NCBI GenBank assembly: GCA_964370075.1
Contig: CAYJHC010000020.1
Span: forward strand, 1-24,206
Source: CAYJHC01 sp964370075
GTDB lineage: Bacteria; Bacillota; Clostridia; Peptostreptococcales; Anaerovoracaceae
Direction of reading: 5' to 3'
DNA length: 24,206 bases
The notes beneath the pieces were generated by a model. It had not been told where the DNA came from. It was given only the letters and a program-made list of their open reading frames with translations, and ran no database searches. Position numbers and translations under genes: made by a program. Positions 1 to 7,608 of this stretch are shown here, in pieces; within the stretch, counting starts at the first letter, position 1; the number at the start of each line of letters is the position of its first letter.

Positions 1-402
1 ATTAGCTGACAAACCTAGTCTTCCTGTTGAGCCATCATATAGGCTATAATAATTTCCCATAAGAGTCTGTAAGGTGTTATAGTCCCACGAGTAATAATAG
101 CCACTATCCATACTTTCAAACATTGTTTCTTCTAAGATATGCTCACTTAGCATTAAACCGCCTTCACTAAGCTTTAACCATGTTACAGGATAGTCAGTTG
201 TTCCATTATTAAATGTTCCATAAACTAGTTTGTCGCTACCACTGACATTAGTTTTGTCTACTACGTCCACTCCTCCTGTTCCTAGCATTATAGCCTTGTC
301 TTCAGTGGCTGCATGGCCCTCAAACATTGACATAGGAACAATACTTATTACCATAAGCGCCACAAGCATTATAGATAATGTTTTTCTACCCGCTTTTTTC
401 AT
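1..402 (-). CDS. Secreted DUF6273-like protein, N-terminal part only
   Basis: The frame is open from an ATG at 402 to the window edge, giving 134 residues of an incomplete protein. The start follows a strong GA-rich ribosome binding site (AGAGGGGAAG). The first 32 residues form a typical Sec signal peptide: a KKAGRK basic start, a hydrophobic core, then an Ala-rich end at about GHAA, so the protein should be exported. The region around residues 57-115 (YGTFNN, VTWLKL, LMLSEHILEET, YSWDYNTLQTLM) resembles the DUF6273 pattern of an aromatic W.vL segment, an LLSE..L segment and a W..S.LR.wL segment. The function of that family is not known to me. The family call is by eye and moderate. The protein continues beyond the left edge, so its other domains cannot be seen. 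It has its own promoter and a leader of about 180 nt. Confidence 0.7.
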   Translation of the reverse strand, partial: MKKAGRKTLSIMLVALMVISIVPMSMFEGHAATEDKAIMLGTGGVDVVDKTNVSGSDKLVYGTFNNGTTDYPVTWLKLSEGGLMLSEHILEETMFESMDSGYYYSWDYNTLQTLMGNYYSLYDGSTGRLGLSAN

Positions 403-473
403 AAACTTCCCCTCTTCCCCTCTTCCCAATATACAATTAACTGTTAGATATATGTAAATTTTAATTAATCCAT

Positions 474-499
474 AAAAAAACGACAAAGTTATTCTTGTC
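474..499 (-). terminator. Hairpin plus T-run inside the leader; possible attenuator
   Basis: On the minus strand GACAAG and CTTTGTC form a short imperfect stem (5-6 bp, one bulge) followed at once by seven T (474-480). It lies between the promoter at 590-619 and the start codon at 402, so transcription of the secreted-protein gene must pass it. It could be a conditional terminator, or a weak second stop for the rpsI transcript. I did not recognise a known riboswitch in the leader. Confidence 0.4.
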
Positions 500-589
500 C
501 GTAGACATTCTTAAAGTTCAGTCATTTCATTATCATAGTCACTTTATATTCAATGCAAAATTATGTATATTTTTACATCGCCACCCCAT

Positions 590-619
590 ATTATAACACT
601 TCTCCTCCTTTGAACTCAA
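590..619 (-). promoter_or_regulatory. Sigma-A-type promoter for the secreted DUF6273-like gene
   Basis: On the minus strand TTGAGT (614-619) is separated by 18 bp from a perfect TATAAT (590-595). Transcription would start near 583 and give a leader of about 180 nt before the ATG at 402. The stretch 403-828 holds this promoter, the leader with its hairpin and the rpsI terminator, and no convincing gene. Confidence 0.6.
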
Positions 620-775
620 GGGGTTTAACAAAGATTTTACATAGTACTGGGTTTTGGATATTTTCTTAATATTTCTCCTCCTTACTATTTTTCATAATCG
701 TTAATAAGGCACCTCTTCGTAAATGTGCACATACAGCGCAATAAACAACCCAACATTTGACATAGAGCCAAAATT

Positions 776-809
776 AAAAACCCGAAACTGTATTTGTTTC
801 GGGTTTTTT
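776..809 (-). terminator. Rho-independent terminator of rplM-rpsI
   Basis: An 8-bp perfect stem, CCCGAAAC (781-788) and GTTTCGGG (796-803), with a 7-base loop is flanked by A and T runs on both sides. It lies 20 bp after the rpsI stop and ends the ribosomal protein operon. The symmetric flanks would also let it work on the other strand. Confidence 0.9.
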
Positions 810-828
810 GAATTCATCATTTGTAATC

Positions 829-1227
829 TTATCTCTTTGAGAATTGGCTTGCTTTTCTCGCTTTTTTAAGACCATACTTGTATCTTTCTTTCATTCTTGC
901 GTCTCTAGTTAAGAATCCAGCATCTTTAAGAGGCTTCTTAAAGTTATCTGCATCCGCTGTTACTAACGCTCTTGAGATACCGTGTCTTAGTGCTCCAGCT
1001 TGACCAGTGTACCCACCACCTGTAACAGTAGCGATAACGTCAAATTTTCCTTCGCATCCAGCTATTTCAAAAGGTCTTTTAACCTCTCTTTTTACGATTT
1101 CCATTGCCATATACTCATCTAGTGGCTTTTTGTTTACGATTATATTTCCTTTGCCAGGGATTAATCTAACTCTAGCAACTGAAGATTTTCTTCTACCTGT
1201 ACCTAAGTACTGCACTTTGTTTGCCAT
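829..1227 (-). CDS. rpsI: 30S ribosomal protein S9
   Basis: This 132-residue protein is of normal length for bacterial uS9, a component of the 30S head whose C-terminal tail reaches the P-site tRNA. Visible signatures are YLGTGRRKSSVARVRL near the N-terminus, the central GGGYTGQAGALRHGISRAL segment (residues about 70-88), and the basic tail ending in the invariant SKR. The ATG at 1227 is preceded by a GGGAGAA ribosome binding site. It lies 15 bp after rplM and is followed by a strong terminator, the standard rplM-rpsI layout. No irregularity is seen. Confidence 0.98.
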   Translation of the reverse strand: MANKVQYLGTGRRKSSVARVRLIPGKGNIIVNKKPLDEYMAMEIVKREVKRPFEIAGCEGKFDVIATVTGGGYTGQAGALRHGISRALVTADADNFKKPLKDAGFLTRDARMKERYKYGLKKARKASQFSKR

Positions 1228-1242
1228 TGCTTATTCTCCCTT

Positions 1243-1671
1243 CTACACGTTCAATACTTCTGGCTGTTGAGCTTTATGATTATGCTCTGGACCAGCGTAA
1301 ACTTTTAACTTCTTGTACATTTGTCTTCCTAATCTACCCTTTGGCATCATGCCTTTTACTGCATGTCTTACAATTTCATCAGGCTTCTTAGCTTGTAGCT
1401 TTTCAAATGTAATTTCCTTTAAACCGCCTGGATATCCAGAGTGGCTCTTGTAGATTTTTTCTTTTCTTTTCTTCCCAGTTACCTCTACCTTATCAGCGTT
1501 GATAACAATTACATAATCTCCACAATCTACGTGAGGAGTGTAAGTTGGCTTGTGTTTACCTCTTAATACAGTCGCAATTTCTGTAGCCATTCTACCAAGA
1601 GTTTTTCCCTCAGCATCAACTACATACCATTTGCGCTCTACCTCATGAGGTTTTGCTACGAATGACTTCAT
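1243..1671 (-). CDS. rplM: 50S ribosomal protein L13
   Basis: This 142-residue protein has the typical uL13 length and motifs: the N-terminal KSF, RKWYVVDAEGKTLGRMAT, the LRGKHKPTYTPHVDCGDYV block (about residues 37-55), HSGYPGGLK, and VKGMMPKGRLGRQMYKKLKVY (about residues 105-125). L13 is an early-assembling 50S protein. The ATG at 1671 has an AAAAGGAG site 5-6 bases upstream. It is the first gene of the rplM-rpsI operon, with a perfect promoter and a structured leader of about 150 nt, consistent with autogenous control known for this operon in Firmicutes. Confidence 0.98.
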   Translation of the reverse strand: MKSFVAKPHEVERKWYVVDAEGKTLGRMATEIATVLRGKHKPTYTPHVDCGDYVIVINADKVEVTGKKRKEKIYKSHSGYPGGLKEITFEKLQAKKPDEIVRHAVKGMMPKGRLGRQMYKKLKVYAGPEHNHKAQQPEVLNV

Positions 1672-1820
1672 TTCTTTCTCCTTTTCTACCTACTAAGTTT
1701 ATTTACAACTTTTTCGGTCCTACCTACTGGAATTACTATTCTGGTCGGTAGCTTCTAAAATTACTTTTAGCTCAGTCCCAAGGGTTTCCCCCGTTTCTGA
1801 GTGGTCGCACAAAACGACAC
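1672..1820 (-). ncRNA. Structured rplM leader (L13-leader-like)
   Basis: Between the promoter and the rplM ATG the transcript has about 150 nt with several possible helices: GTCG/CGAC (1804-1818), CTCAG/CTGAG (1771-1775 with 1797-1801) closing an inner GGG/CCC hairpin, and CTACC/GGTAG around 1730-1752. Firmicutes carry a known L13 leader motif at this place that mediates autogenous regulation. I assign it by position and fold. I have not matched it to the family model. Confidence 0.55.
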
Positions 1821-1826
1821 TTAGAT

Positions 1827-1855
1827 ATTATATATCATTTTCTATCCGTTGTAAA
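1827..1855 (-). promoter_or_regulatory. Sigma-A promoter of rplM-rpsI
   Basis: On the minus strand TTTACA (1850-1855), a 17-bp spacer and a perfect TATAAT (1827-1832). The predicted start lies near 1820, just upstream of the structured leader. Confidence 0.8.
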
Positions 1856-1902
1856 GAGAAAAAATATTTTACTATTTTTTTGCTCCATTGCTCCACTTCA
1901 AT

Positions 1903-3354
1903 TTATTCCTCTGCATTTTCTAACTCCTCAAACTTTCTCTTCATAGTTGGGTTGTTCTTCGTAAGCCTTTTTATACTAAGGTCCTGAGCCTTATTGTTTG
2001 CCAATCTTAGATTATTTTCCGAGGAAAGTAAATTTTCCTTAGTCTTCTCCAAATGTTTAATGGTTTCATCGATTTCTTTAATTGCGGTTTGGAACTTTCT
2101 GCTTGCCAAATCGTAATTTTTGCTAAACTTATCCTTAAATTCTATCATATCACTTTCGAAGCTGGATATGTCTATATTTTGAGATCTATATTCAGCAAGC
2201 TGCTCTCTATATTTAATAGAATTCATCGCGGCATTTCTAAGAACCGTAATCATGGATATAAAAAACTGTGGCCTGATTATATACATTTTTGGGTACCTAT
2301 ATGACACATCAACAATTCCATTATTGTATAACTCATTCTCCGATTCTAACAAAGATACCAGCACTGCATATTCGCATCCTTTTTCATTTCTATCCTTATC
2401 CAACTCTTTTAAAAAGTCCTCATTTTTCTTTTTCGTGCTAGTAGTATCCATTTCATTTTTCATCTCAAACATTATAGATATAAACTCAACTCCATCGGTA
2501 GTGGATTCCCTAAAAATATAATCGCCTTTACTGCCTGTTCTGGCATCATTGTCCTTTTCAAAATATGCATTTTGAAACCCTGTCGCCCGAAGTCTGTTAA
2601 ACTCTATTTCACAATGCTGCTCCAATGTTTCTCCTAACATTTTAGTAGAAAGCTTTGTCTTTAAATCCTTATAGTAATCAATTTGTTCATCCTTTTCTAC
2701 TAGCTTATTCTTATAATCATCTTCTAACGCCTTTAACTTAAGTTCGCTAGTTGTTTTGGACGTTTCTACTTCCCCTTGAAGCATAATAATTTGAGTTTCT
2801 TTTTCTGATAGCGCTTCTTTTCTTTTCGCTTCTTCATCCTTTAACGCCATCTGCTTTTCTATTTCTGCTGATTGAACCTTTGATTTTAGTTGCTCTATTT
2901 CTAGTTTTGACACAGAAAGTTTCTCTTCCAACTCTGCCTTAGCATTCGCCTCAGCAATTCTAAGCTCACTTTCCTTTTCCGCCTTTAATAGTTGTTCCTT
3001 TTGATTTAGCTCTTCTTGAAGCTTTACTATTTTGTTTTCCTTTTCTGATAGTTCTTCTTTTCTCTTGGCCTCTTCATCCTTTAGCTCCATAAGTTTATTA
3101 GCTTCACTGCTTTGTATTAATGCCTTTAACTGTTCTATCTCTTGCCTAGATTTGGATAATTTTTCTTCCAGCTCTGCCTTGGCATTTGCTTGAACAATCT
3201 TTAATTCGTCTTCTTTCTTTTCTGCGTATATCTTTTCTCGCTGTTTTAGCTCCTTCTGAAATTCCGCGTCCCTAACTTGCCCTACAATGGCAATATATCC
3301 AGACTCATCTACAGTAAAGACCTCCCCACATTTTGGGCATTTTATTTCATTCAT
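1903..3354 (-). CDS. DUF2130 family protein with zinc ribbon and duplicated coiled coil
   Basis: This 483-residue protein starts at an ATG behind AAAAGGAGG. Residues 4-11 (IKCPKCGE) form half of a zinc-ribbon-like motif. Residues about 30-235 are a long charged coiled coil built from two tandem 80-residue copies (37-116 and 117-196). Residues about 238-375 match the DUF2130 core: GETLEQHCEIEFN, KGDYIF, a FEMKNE strand, KKKNEDFLKELDKD, YAVLVSLLE, and IRPQFFISMITVLRNAA. A second coiled coil ends the protein. No function is established for the family. The Asp278 and Glu297-x-Lys299 arrangement resembles a PD-(D/E)XK nuclease core, which is my inference. The protein looks cytoplasmic (no signal or TM segment). 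The gene stands alone, with 154 bp before it and no strong terminator after it. Confidence 0.85.
   Translation of the reverse strand: MNEIKCPKCGEVFTVDESGYIAIVGQVRDAEFQKELKQREKIYAEKKEDELKIVQANAKAELEEKLSKSRQEIEQLKALIQSSEANKLMELKDEEAKRKEELSEKENKIVKLQEELNQKEQLLKAEKESELRIAEANAKAELEEKLSVSKLEIEQLKSKVQSAEIEKQMALKDEEAKRKEALSEKETQIIMLQGEVETSKTTSELKLKALEDDYKNKLVEKDEQIDYYKDLKTKLSTKMLGETLEQHCEIEFNRLRATGFQNAYFEKDNDARTGSKGDYIFRESTTDGVEFISIMFEMKNEMDTTSTKKKNEDFLKELDKDRNEKGCEYAVLVSLLESENELYNNGIVDVSYRYPKMYIIRPQFFISMITVLRNAAMNSIKYREQLAEYRSQNIDISSFESDMIEFKDKFSKNYDLASRKFQTAIKEIDETIKHLEKTKENLLSSENNLRLANNKAQDLSIKRLTKNNPTMKRKFEELENAEE
2767..3246 (-). repeat. Two tandem 240-bp coding repeats in the DUF2130 gene
   Basis: Residues 37-116 and 117-196 align without gaps. 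Shared blocks include ANAKAELEEKLS, EIEQLK, and LKDEEAKRKE followed by LSEKE. The unit is exactly 80 residues, so the coiled-coil register is kept. The copies have diverged at the amino-acid level, so the duplication is not brand new. Confidence 0.9.
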
Positions 3355-3508
3355 AACTGGCCTCCTTTTATTGTATTAATTGATTTATAGTAGCCAAATA
3401 ATAGGTTTTCTATATAGCAATTATCTCATCTGATTTTCCTACTGGTATGCATATAGCCTAATGCTAAAAACCAACAAGAACTATCTTCAATCCGCTTCTT
3501 TCCAAATC

Positions 3509-3847
3509 TTATTCTGCATCTTTTGGTGCATTTTCCCTATCAGTATCACTATACTCTCTTACCACATTGCATACTGTAATCTTATAACTTTCAAATAGCT
3601 TGTTCCGGCCTTCCGCCTGACTCATCCTATGTTCTAAATTATTTCTCCATTTGCTCAATGCCTCTTCACTTTCCCACACATTCATGGACAAAAGCTTTCC
3701 GTCTTCGTTAAGGCTTTGAAATCTTTCCGCACTAATAAACCCTTCTTCATCAGCAAGCATGGGTTTTAGCTGTGCTGCAAGCTCTAAATATTTGGACATC
3801 CCTTCTTTCGTTGGTTTAACTTCAAACAAAACTACAATCTTTCTCAT
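3509..3847 (-). CDS. Antibiotic biosynthesis monooxygenase (ABM) fold protein
   Basis: This 112-residue protein has the dimeric alpha-beta barrel pattern of the ABM family: an N-terminal strand (IVVLFEVKPT), a helix (KYLELAAQLKPML), the EEGFISAERFQSL strand, and LLSMNVWESEEALSKWRNN leading to the HRMSQAEGR helix. The W.s.eal..W block with HR is typical. Known members are small haem-degrading enzymes, quinol monooxygenases or proteins of unknown role, and the sequence alone does not choose. The C-terminal 15 residues are acidic and probably disordered. The ATG is preceded by AGGAGA. It stands between the DASS operon terminator and the DUF2130 gene, with no obvious functional partner. Confidence 0.8.
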   Translation of the reverse strand: MRKIVVLFEVKPTKEGMSKYLELAAQLKPMLADEEGFISAERFQSLNEDGKLLSMNVWESEEALSKWRNNLEHRMSQAEGRNKLFESYKITVCNVVREYSDTDRENAPKDAE

Positions 3848-3984
3848 TTTTTTCTCCTATTAATCTAACTCAAACTTAACCATGTTAAGGCTTATCTTCC
3901 AGCACAAGGACTTTAATATATACCGCTTTTCAGCCTCACTTGCATTTTCCTCTCTCTTCAGATTCTTATATCTCAGTATACAAC

Positions 3985-4015
3985 AAAAGCCATCTACATG
4001 TTACATGTAAACAGC
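3985..4015 (-). terminator. Terminator after the acyl-transfer cassette
   Basis: On the minus strand a 12-bp stem including G-U pairs forms between 4004-4015 and 3989-4000 with a 3-base loop, followed by TTTTG. The wobble pairs work only in the minus-strand RNA, so it serves the DASS permease gene, whose stop is about 110 bp upstream. Confidence 0.65.
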
Positions 4016-4127
4016 TTTTTTAAATCAATATTATTTCCTTAAGGAAAGATACTTCCCTTTCCACATCCTTAACAAGGCATAAACCATTAAGCCCTTGACT
4101 CTAGCTATAAAAACCCTTTCACTCTCG

Positions 4128-5570
4128 TTACATCAAATTGCTAAATCTATCCCAATAGTTCATCAATAGCCATACAGAAGTTGTCATTAGTACAATTACA
4201 ATAACCGTCAATTTTATTCCATGCTTAAACATATAGCTAGGGTTAAGCCCATATCCTACAGGGATAGCCCTAATCGATGTAGGCATACAATAAGAAAGGT
4301 TTACCCCTACTGTTGCTGCTAACATGTACGGAACTGGATCCAAATTCATTACTATTGTCAGGTTAATAATAATCGGCATCGCAACTGCTGCAGTTGCCGT
4401 GTTGCTCGTAAGGTCAGAAAGAATTATGGTCAACAAAATTATAAACCCTATCAACAAGAATTCATTCTGAATTTGGGTAGATGATAATACATTTCCAAGA
4501 GCCTCTGCTGCACCACTTTTATTAATAAGAGTACCAACAGCCAATCCCCCTGCAAATACGTATATAAGCTCCCATACGATTTTTTTCTGAACGGAACCCC
4601 ATATCATCACTCTTTTCCCTTCCTTAGTCTTTACTAGAAAAGAAATCATTCCAAAAATAATGAAAATATATGCAGGTTTTAACCCAGGCACAAGGTCTTC
4701 GTATAGAGGCCTTGCAAAAGAAAGGGTTGCTGCAATAATAAACAAGAAAAGACAGATTAGCTCTGGCGCACTTGCCTTACCTAACTTGGCATTTTCTTCC
4801 AAGAAATAAGCTTTAGACCCTTTTAAGTCCGCATTCTTAGGCCTTATCCATAACAAAAATGCTAAATTAGAAATTATTAACACTATCATTATAGGAAAAA
4901 ACTTGATTACCCAGTCTATATACATAAACTCTTGGTTAGCAATCTGTTCCATATAATCAACCACCACAAGGTTCATTGCTCCTCCCAAAGGAGTTGCTAA
5001 TCCTCCAAGGCCTGCTCCCCAGGCAATAGTAAGAAGAATTATGGCTGCAGTTTTGCTTTCTTTTATCTCTCCGACACCAACATACCTAAGCATTGAAACT
5101 GCTATTGGTGTTATGGTCGCACAAACAATAGCGTTAGGCAATACTGTAGACATTGCAACCGCAAGCATAAACCAAAAAATTATTTGAGACCTTAAAGAAG
5201 TTCCTATCATGGCTAAGAAGGTGTAGGCAATTCTTTTATCCAATCCAACCATTTCCCAAGAAACAGTTAAAATAGAAGCCCCTAATAATAGCAAAATAGT
5301 TTCTGATGCATAGTTTGCTATTACATCAGACATAGGACACATAACGATAACAGCATTTACTGCTATGGGCAAAAATCCTGTTATTGCATAATCTATGCAC
5401 GAAGACACCCACCAATAAGCCATCCAAGCTACCGTCCCAATAGCTGCTCTCATTTCCAATGTTTCAAAAGTGCTCTCTGGCAGGAAGAAAATAGCAACAA
5501 CAAACAATGTCGGCCCTATAAGTAGGTTAATGGTGTTTTTACTAATAGGCAATCCATTTTTCTCTTTCAT
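4128..5570 (-). CDS. DASS/SLC13-family anion permease
   Basis: This 480-residue protein has about 11-12 membrane segments and the overall plan of the divalent-anion:sodium symporter family. An early segment, AYWWVSSCIDYAITGFLPIA (residues 51-70), is characteristic, and the second hairpin keeps the Ser-Asn-Thr sodium-site motif (389-391, LTSNTATAAVAMPI). The first hairpin reads Pro-Asn-Ala at 145-147 where Ser-Asn-Thr is usual. The following TPPN-type segments are changed to TPLGGAMN (193-200) and TSIRAIP (431-437). These changes suggest a subfamily with its own substrate. Family members import dicarboxylates, citrate, sulfate or related anions using Na+. It starts 10 bp after the ACP stop with its binding site there, so it is co-transcribed with the acyl-transfer genes. 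I infer that it supplies a substrate for that pathway. Confidence 0.85.
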   Translation of the reverse strand: MKEKNGLPISKNTINLLIGPTLFVVAIFFLPESTFETLEMRAAIGTVAWMAYWWVSSCIDYAITGFLPIAVNAVIVMCPMSDVIANYASETILLLLGASILTVSWEMVGLDKRIAYTFLAMIGTSLRSQIIFWFMLAVAMSTVLPNAIVCATITPIAVSMLRYVGVGEIKESKTAAIILLTIAWGAGLGGLATPLGGAMNLVVVDYMEQIANQEFMYIDWVIKFFPIMIVLIISNLAFLLWIRPKNADLKGSKAYFLEENAKLGKASAPELICLFLFIIAATLSFARPLYEDLVPGLKPAYIFIIFGMISFLVKTKEGKRVMIWGSVQKKIVWELIYVFAGGLAVGTLINKSGAAEALGNVLSSTQIQNEFLLIGFIILLTIILSDLTSNTATAAVAMPIIINLTIVMNLDPVPYMLAATVGVNLSYCMPTSIRAIPVGYGLNPSYMFKHGIKLTVIVIVLMTTSVWLLMNYWDRFSNLM

Positions 5571-5580
5571 CTAAGACCTC

Positions 5581-5811
5581 TTATCCTTCTTGTAATTCTG
5601 TCACCAATTCAATTATTGCATCTACAGAGTTTAAATTTTCCGGAACCAAATCCATTACATCAATTTCCACGTCAAAGGCAAAGCTTAGTTCACTTACCAA
5701 CGCTATAATTGATAGAGAATCTAAGATACGCGAATCAATTAGCGCAGTCTCTGTTTCATAATCTACACCTGGTTTAACTTTTTCTAAAATCCCTATTATT
5801 TCTTTTCTCAT
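5581..5811 (-). CDS. Acyl carrier protein of an acyl-transfer cassette
   Basis: This 76-residue acidic protein has the four-helix carrier protein pattern. The phosphopantetheine attachment serine is Ser32 in ILDSLSI (D31-S32-L33), followed by the acidic recognition helix 2 (ALVSELSFAFDVEID). It should carry an acyl group as a thioester for the membrane acyltransferase encoded upstream. It lies in the same unit as the AMP ligase and MBOAT genes, as DltC does in dlt operons, and is 10 bp from the DASS gene. It could be called dltC-like, but the cargo need not be D-alanine. The start at 5811 is the only possible one, because an in-frame stop lies eight codons upstream. Its ribosome binding site is unusual (see the hairpin at 5824-5852). 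Confidence 0.85.
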   Translation of the reverse strand: MRKEIIGILEKVKPGVDYETETALIDSRILDSLSIIALVSELSFAFDVEIDVMDLVPENLNSVDAIIELVTELQEG

Positions 5812-5823
5812 AATTTTGTGCTT

Positions 5824-5852
5824 AAAGAGTTTTTACTCTTTAATTCTCCTTT
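5824..5852 (-). promoter_or_regulatory. Hairpin between Shine-Dalgarno and ACP start codon
   Basis: On the minus strand AAAGGAG (5846-5852) is the only good ribosome binding site, but it lies 34 nt before the ACP ATG. Between them AAAGAGT (5835-5841) and ACTCTTT (5824-5830) form a perfect 7-bp stem with an AAAA loop. Folding removes 18 nt from the gap and brings the site closer to the start. The rest of the spacer 5812-6057 holds no gene that I can support. Confidence 0.45.
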
Positions 5853-6057
5853 CTTATTTTAACTAACATTTATTAATTTTACTATTCACCTTTTTATTTT
5901 ACCACTTTTATTGTCCTTATCAGCTTCTTCATTAGCAACTTTAATTGTGGTTAAGATTTGCCTTTATCAAGCTATTTTTTTGCCATACTTCCCGTTTATT
6001 TGTTTAGCATCCTACTTTGATTCTTTTTTCTGATTCAACTACTATTTCTTCTAATGT

Positions 6058-7533
6058 CTACTTACTAGAAAGGGCTTTAACTTCTTTTAGTCGATCTACT
6101 TTTCCATTATATGTTCTTGGAACCACTTCAATCAAAGCGATTTCTCTCGGCCTCTTAAAGTCTTCCAGATGATTAAATAAGTAAGCTTCTAATTTGTTCA
6201 TATCCAAATCATCAGAAGCTACTACATATAATACAGGAACTGCGCCGATAATGCTATCTTCTTTCTTCTTGCAAATACAGTCTAACACTCCCTTCACCTT
6301 TTTAGCAACCTCTTCGACCTCTAACGGTGAAATCTTATTTCCTCCAGAAATTATTACATCATCAGCTCTACCTATCATATAAATTCTTCCCTCTCTATCC
6401 CTGTAGCCTAGGTCTTTTGATTTTAGATATCCATCTTGCAAAGTTTCCCCTGTTAGAATCTCATCCTTATAGTAATTCTTCATGGCCATTCCTCCGGTAT
6501 AGTATAAATAACCCGGAGTCTCTAATGTAGCTTCAAACTCTTCTCCATTTTCATCTACAATTTTGAAGATTGAATTTTTAGTAGGGTGACCAATACACTG
6601 TGGTCTATTATCCTCCGAATTAAAGTTCAGACTACAAGAACACCCTGCTTCTGTAGATCCATAAATATTATACATCCTAATGTTAGGCAAAATTTCTAGC
6701 AAATGTTCTTTGTCAGCTTCAGGAAGTGGGGCTGAACCAAACTGTAAGTAGTCAAGTTGATCTGCATAATCTGCGATCTTGTCCTTAGTCAATTTAAATA
6801 TTATGCTTATTGCCGCAGGAGCCATCGCCATCGCCGTTACTTTATATTTTTCAATCATCTGAAATATTATTTTAGCAAAGAAAACTCCATCAATAAGTAT
6901 AACAGTGCTTCCGTTAATCATATTAGCAAAGTACCTTCTAAGACTAAAAGAGTGGTTCATAGGCATAGGAATTATTTCAACATTATCCTTTTTCATCTCA
7001 ACACCATACATTACATTCTCAGCAACTGCAAACTCTGCCGAATACTGCAAGACAATTCCCTTGGATTTTCCCGTAGTTCCTGTTGTAAACAAAACCATAG
7101 CCTCATCGTCTTCAACAGGCATTAGGATTTTATCTTCCCACTCAGCAGCAGCAAGTTTATTATATATTTCCGAAATACTTAAAGTTTCATATCCCTCTAC
7201 CTCTATGTCTCCATAAAATTTAGTTGCACCAGTTTCCTTTAGCAATTCTAATGCTCTACCCTCATTTGCACTTTTTTCGATAGGAATAGCAATTCCTCCA
7301 GCCAATTGAATTCCATGCAAAAGTGTCATATATTCTACTGATTGGCCATTTTTTACAATTACAAGCTCATCTTTTTCTAGCCCATCATTCTTCAAATTGG
7401 TAGCTATGCTGAAAATTTTATCCCAATATTCCTTGTAAGTAAGTTCCAACTTTGGATCTATTAACGCCAGCTTATTTGGTGTCAGCTCTGAAAAAATCTT
7501 TATAGAGCCAAGTATTGTCTTTTCATTTTTCAT
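6058..7533 (-). CDS. AMP-forming acyl/aryl ligase loading the carrier protein
   Basis: This 491-residue protein is of the ANL superfamily. The N-terminal domain (1 to about 390) holds the ATP loop TTGTTGKSKG (150-159), the A5 motif YGSTEAG (291-297) and a KDLGYRD motif with ribose-binding Asp374. A GRADDVI hinge (388-394) leads to a C-terminal lid with the catalytic lysine Lys478 in YNGKVDR. It should form acyl-AMP and pass the acyl group to a thiol. The neighbouring carrier protein makes ACP the likely acceptor, although CoA is possible. The overall look is that of acyl/aryl-CoA ligases and I do not see a basis for calling it DltA. The ATG at 7533 follows AAGGAAGG. It sits between MBOAT and ACP genes. 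The substrate cannot be read from the sequence. Confidence 0.85.
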   Translation of the reverse strand: MKNEKTILGSIKIFSELTPNKLALIDPKLELTYKEYWDKIFSIATNLKNDGLEKDELVIVKNGQSVEYMTLLHGIQLAGGIAIPIEKSANEGRALELLKETGATKFYGDIEVEGYETLSISEIYNKLAAAEWEDKILMPVEDDEAMVLFTTGTTGKSKGIVLQYSAEFAVAENVMYGVEMKKDNVEIIPMPMNHSFSLRRYFANMINGSTVILIDGVFFAKIIFQMIEKYKVTAMAMAPAAISIIFKLTKDKIADYADQLDYLQFGSAPLPEADKEHLLEILPNIRMYNIYGSTEAGCSCSLNFNSEDNRPQCIGHPTKNSIFKIVDENGEEFEATLETPGYLYYTGGMAMKNYYKDEILTGETLQDGYLKSKDLGYRDREGRIYMIGRADDVIISGGNKISPLEVEEVAKKVKGVLDCICKKKEDSIIGAVPVLYVVASDDLDMNKLEAYLFNHLEDFKRPREIALIEVVPRTYNGKVDRLKEVKALSSK

Positions 7534-7608
7534 TTTATCGCCTTCCTTGTTACCCTTCTTTTAATCCCATTACACTTTATTAGTTATAACATCTATTGTT
7601 TACGCAAT

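Noticed and set aside
3860..3995. A 45-codon open stretch on the minus strand between the terminator and the ABM gene
   Set aside because: No ATG, GTG or TTG near its beginning, it overlaps the terminator hairpin, and a run of this length is expected by chance.
6058..7533. Naming the ligase dltA and the cassette dltABCD
   Set aside because: The motifs are those of general acyl/aryl ligases, the SGNH protein is not classical DltD, and a permease is part of the unit; D-alanine specificity cannot be shown.
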